From positions 1 through 7,014 of the forward strand of contig JALUXQ010000203.1 of the NCBI GenBank assembly GCA_027013265.1: a stretch of 7,014 nt of DNA. Direction: 5' to 3'. Below the pieces are notes generated by a model. It was not told where the DNA came from and made no database searches. It saw nothing but the letters and a program-made list of their open reading frames with translations. Positions 4,715-7,014 of this stretch are shown here, piece after piece. Made by a program: the position numbers and the translations under genes. Origin of the DNA: Campylobacteraceae bacterium. GTDB lineage: Bacteria > Campylobacterota > Campylobacteria > Campylobacterales > Sulfurospirillaceae. The first letter of the stretch is position 1. The number at the start of each line of letters is the position of its first letter.

Positions 4715-6526
4715 TTATACCTTATCAACATCCTTAAATTCAACTATCTTATTTCTTCCACTGTTTTTAGCTTTATATAAAGCTATATCAGAATTTTTTA
4801 TTACTTGCCATATATGATCACTATCAGCTTTATAATAGGATAAGCCTATGCTTAAAGTTTTATTGAAATTGCCTCCGTTTACATTAAAAACTCTATTTTC
4901 AAAATTATCTTTTACCTTTCCTGCAGTATTTAATGCAATATCAATATTTGGTATAAATATCAAAAATTCTTCCCCGCCAAATCTAAAAACTATATCCTCT
5001 TTTGAAACAGATTTTTTAAATAAATCAGATAAACCTTTTAGTACTATATCTCCTATGTCGTGACCATAAGTATCATTAACCTTTTTAAAAAAGTCTATAT
5101 CTACCATTGCTATGGCAAAAGAATCATATTGCTTAATCTTTTGATCCATAAAAATATCAAGATATTTTCTATTGTAAAGTCCGGTTAGTCCATCTATCAT
5201 ATTGGATCTTTGTAAAATTTCTGTAAGAATTTTACTTTGTAAAATAGGCTTTGCTGATTCTAAATAATTTCTTATATATCCTATAGCTTTTTTATTTTCT
5301 CTAAGGTCATCTTTGTTATCAGGTTTGATATTGATTATTAGAGATATATTTTCGTCAATTGAGCACTCTATACAAAGATACTCTTTGGTACTCTTACAAA
5401 TTTGACAAATATCTGGAAATTCATCACTTGTCACAACTGATTTAGTTCGATATGCTCTACATCTTTGAAAAGTATTTGTATCTGCATCTTCACAAAATTT
5501 CTCAGGAGTATCATCATATATAAGGTGTCTTTTATTGTTTTTTATATTAACTTCATACAAAGATAGATCAGCTATATTTAACTGATCTTTAAAAACCTTG
5601 ATCAATCTTTTATATATATCTTCTTTTGAAGTATCTTGTTCTATAGTTCTTTTAAACCTGTATATCATAGCCAAATCCTGTATAGTTGACTTTGACTTTT
5701 CAAGGGGATCATTGAATTTTCTACTTCTATCAGCCACAAAAAGTGATATATTCGTTTCTATTGCACCGACAACGCTATCTAGTTTACTTAAAAGGGTATT
5801 CAGCCATCTTACAGTTTCTTTTGAGCCTTGATTACATTTATTCTCATCTATTTTATACCTATAATTTCCATTGCTTGCACTTTTTAAAGCATCCTTAATG
5901 TATAAAAGTACCAAAGTATATGGGCTTAAAAGTTTATCAGAGATATATAAAAACAGCAGGGCAAATAAAATTGTTATGGCTAAAATATTTAAAACGGTTT
6001 TTATTGATTGACTTCTAACTTGACTTAAATCATACACCATACTAATACCACCCAAAACATCACCATCTTTGGCATTTATATGACATCTTAAACAGTTTGG
6101 TTTTGCATCATAGCTAACTTTATATGGTATAGTTATCCTAAGAGTAGGGTTTATTAAAGCATCTGTAACCTTTTGTTGAATCTGTCCTGTTTGTATGGCT
6201 TTTTTATCTATTTTATCTCTCACGGCTTCATTGTTAAACCCTTTACCAAAAAGTTTTATAACTTTGGGAGTTCTAAATATCCATATTTTTTTTGCTCCTG
6301 AAGACTGTTTTGCATTATTTAAAAACAATTCTCTTTTACTCATAATACCACCAACCATATGGGCAGTTAAACCATCTTTTACTAATTTTGCTATAGTTTC
6401 AGCTTTATCTTTTTCTCTTATAATAGACAAGCTTCTAACATTATAGATAACAATACCTACAATAACTGAAGCAAAGCCGAATATCATAGCAAATAAAATA
6501 CTTAAAACTCTTTTGTCTCTTTTCAT
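4715..6526 (-). CDS. Membrane diguanylate cyclase with periplasmic c-haem sensor and Cys-rich cytoplasmic domain
   Basis: This 603-residue inner-membrane enzyme is predicted to make cyclic di-GMP in response to a periplasmic signal. An uncleaved TM helix (about 7-30) leads into a periplasmic domain holding CLRCH (C145, C148, H149), the covalent c-type haem motif, followed by GDVLGGISMVYDLS. This resembles the haem PAS-like sensors of Geobacter GSU0582 and GSU0935. TM2 is at about 175-197, then a HAMP-like helix. A GAF-like region (about 300-400) carries six cysteines: C345, C356, C374-x2-C377 and C385-x2-C388. The GGDEF domain (about 435-598) has DGLTGLYNRKYLD, DIDFFKKVNDTYGHDIGD and FGGEEF (GGEEF 517-521), all consistent with activity. 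The I-site reads S508-K-E-D511, so the arginine of RxxD is lost. ATG 6526 is preferred because AGGAG (6534-6538 on the plus strand) lies 7 nt upstream; TTG 6532 would be only 1 nt from it. The gene converges on the FIST-linked cyclase. Whether the haem senses redox state, NO, CO or O2 cannot be told. Confidence 0.9.
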   Translation of the reverse strand: MKRDKRVLSILFAMIFGFASVIVGIVIYNVRSLSIIREKDKAETIAKLVKDGLTAHMVGGIMSKRELFLNNAKQSSGAKKIWIFRTPKVIKLFGKGFNNEAVRDKIDKKAIQTGQIQQKVTDALINPTLRITIPYKVSYDAKPNCLRCHINAKDGDVLGGISMVYDLSQVRSQSIKTVLNILAITILFALLFLYISDKLLSPYTLVLLYIKDALKSASNGNYRYKIDENKCNQGSKETVRWLNTLLSKLDSVVGAIETNISLFVADRSRKFNDPLEKSKSTIQDLAMIYRFKRTIEQDTSKEDIYKRLIKVFKDQLNIADLSLYEVNIKNNKRHLIYDDTPEKFCEDADTNTFQRCRAYRTKSVVTSDEFPDICQICKSTKEYLCIECSIDENISLIINIKPDNKDDLRENKKAIGYIRNYLESAKPILQSKILTEILQRSNMIDGLTGLYNRKYLDIFMDQKIKQYDSFAIAMVDIDFFKKVNDTYGHDIGDIVLKGLSDLFKKSVSKEDIVFRFGGEEFLIFIPNIDIALNTAGKVKDNFENRVFNVNGGNFNKTLSIGLSYYKADSDHIWQVIKNSDIALYKAKNSGRNKIVEFKDVDKV

Positions 6527-6536
6527 ATGCAAACTC

Positions 6537-6605
6537 CTATAGTCCCAATTCCAGTATAACAGCTATTGCTACTGCAGCACTTTCACTTCTTAGGAACAAG
6601 GACAT
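6537..6605 (-). pseudogene. Probable rsmE 3'-terminal remnant (22-codon open frame)
   Basis: On the minus strand an open frame from ATG 6605 to TAG 6537-6539 reads MSLFLRSESAAVAIAVILEL plus GL. The LRSESAAVAIA block resembles the C-terminal signature ('LRSETA...A') of RsmE, the 16S rRNA m3U1498 methyltransferase. In-frame sequence continues upstream only about 48 nt to a stop at 6654-6656 and does not look like RsmE. Only the tail of a gene seems to remain, ending 10 nt before the ATG of the haem-cyclase and covering that gene's AGGAG site. The relic suggests that the cyclase once sat directly downstream of rsmE, possibly in an operon. The match is short and made by eye; a chance peptide is possible. 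Confidence 0.42.
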
Positions 6606-6745
6606 AGATAAATTGTAGCATATTTTATATGGAAAACTTATGAATTTATGAAATTATAGAAACTTACAGGGTCAGTCGCTACCTTAAACCCTTCTTAAAA
6701 TCTTAAGTTTTTCATAAAAAATATAACCGTTATTACAATCCTAAT

Positions 6746-6853
6746 CTTACGCACTTTTTTCTCGAAAAGTCCTACTTTTCGTAAGCTTTAGGGGGTTGTA
6801 GGGACTTTGAGTTTCTGCCACAATAGAGAGCTTTGCTCATTATAGTGCGTAAG
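6746..6853. mobile_element. MITE-like element with 10-bp terminal inverted repeats (candidate)
   Basis: CTTACGCACT at 6746-6755 is repeated exactly inverted as AGTGCGTAAG at 6844-6853, enclosing 108 nt with no coding potential. Inside are a strong hairpin, CGAAAAGT (6763-6770) and ACTTTTCG (6774-6781) with a CCT loop, an extra internal CGTAAG at 6780-6785, and a small GAGC/GCTC hairpin at 6828-6838. Short length, terminal inverted repeats and internal structure fit a non-autonomous element or a structured RNA. No convincing target-site duplication is visible at the ends. The family is not recognised. Confidence 0.45.
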
Positions 6854-6854
6854 G

Positions 6855-6897
6855 TCAGTTATATAACTGATTCACATGTATTAAAAACCATGTGAAT
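6855..6897. repeat. Adjacent palindromes downstream of the right-hand partial gene
   Basis: TCAGTTATATAACTGA at 6855-6870 is a perfect 16-nt palindrome. It directly adjoins a hairpin with arms ATTCACATG (6870-6878) and CATGTGAAT (6889-6897) around a 10-nt loop. The hairpin overlaps the stop codon of the minus-strand gene at 6897-6899. It may protect or end that transcript, although no T-run follows on the minus strand. Confidence 0.6.
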
Positions 6898-7013
6898 TAA
6901 CTGGAGTTTGCGACATAATAATTTATGATAGATTTTAGTTCCGGCTTACTTGGCATTATCTTATTGTATGCTTTTATGTGACCTTCCATTCTGGAAATTA
7001 TATTTGGCCACTG
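6897..7013 (-). CDS. C-terminus of a probable c-type cytochrome (5' end outside window)
   Basis: The minus-strand frame is open from the right edge to TAA 6897-6899, giving 38 residues: QWPNIISRMEGHIKAYNKIM, then PSKPELKSIINYYVANSS. The pattern 'W..ii.RM.gH.......p....l..ii.Yy..Ns' is like the C-terminal helix of small periplasmic c-type cytochromes, with a methionine available as axial haem ligand. The CXXCH motif would lie beyond the window, so the assignment is tentative. Composition and the orderly helical ending favour a real gene over a chance frame. It is transcribed towards the palindromes at 6855-6897. Confidence 0.5.
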   Translation of the reverse strand, partial: QWPNIISRMEGHIKAYNKIMPSKPELKSIINYYVANSS

Positions 7014-7014
7014 T

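Noticed and set aside
4848..6446. Plus-strand open frames across the haem-cyclase (4848-5063, 5598-5831, 6195-6446)
   Set aside because: They are antisense to a gene with complete domain structure; the hydrophobic translations are artefacts of AT-rich reverse reading.
6527..6532. TTG start at 6532 for the haem-cyclase, adding two residues
   Set aside because: The AGGAG site would be only 1 nt from TTG but is ideally placed (7 nt) for ATG 6526.
6668..6680. GGGTCAG followed by tcgctac as a fifth copy of the palindromic family
   Set aside because: Only seven bases match, there is no inverted arm and no GGTGATAG core; it may be a chance match.
6845..6854. GTGCG as the 5' start of a group II intron
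   Set aside because: No intron domains or reverse transcriptase follow, and the bases are explained by the inverted repeat with 6746-6755.

Overview
The window looks like a chromosomal segment of an AT-rich member of the Campylobacterota (Epsilonproteobacteria; free-living sulfur or nitrogen metabolisers such as Sulfurimonas, Sulfuricurvum or Sulfurospirillum relatives). This rests on base composition and codon use, TATAAT promoters with poor -35 boxes, and two diguanylate cyclases with gas- or redox-type sensor partners. The genus is an inference; no rRNA or other marker gene is present.

Layout from left to right. 3-263 (+): the C-terminal end of an aspartate/glutamate racemase. 390-1658 (+): a complete DEAD-box RNA helicase of the RhlE type. 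1680-2582 (-): a HipA-type toxin kinase gene with no usable start codon, cut off just after its catalytic loop. 2740-3882 and 3875-4618 (+): a two-gene operon joining a FIST-domain sensor (NosP-like) to a diguanylate cyclase through an 8-nt overlap. 4715-6526 (-): a convergent, membrane-anchored diguanylate cyclase with a periplasmic CXXCH haem motif and a six-cysteine cytoplasmic domain. 6537-6605 (-): a short stretch that looks like the tail of rsmE. About 6606-6896: non-coding DNA with a MITE-like inverted-repeat block and further palindromes. 6897-7013 (-): the C-terminus of a gene entering from the right, probably a c-type cytochrome.

The most unusual feature is a family of palindromic elements built from the half-site TGGGGTC(A/T)GGTGATAG. 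Copies lie at 290-325, 1684-1713, 2586-2626 and 4644-4669, at four successive gene boundaries. Three of them begin 25-26 nt after a stop codon. Two of them mark the broken ends of the hipA remnant, and one supplies the last ten codons of its reading frame. They resemble REP-type elements moved in trans by a Y1/RAYT transposase, but no transposase lies in the window, so that link is a hypothesis.

Functionally, the right half is a cyclic-di-GMP input block. One cyclase is paired with a probable cytoplasmic NO/haem sensor and keeps its RxxD inhibition site. The other carries its own periplasmic c-haem sensor and has lost the arginine of that site. The helicase is a housekeeping RNA-remodelling gene. 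The hipA remnant is probably dead.
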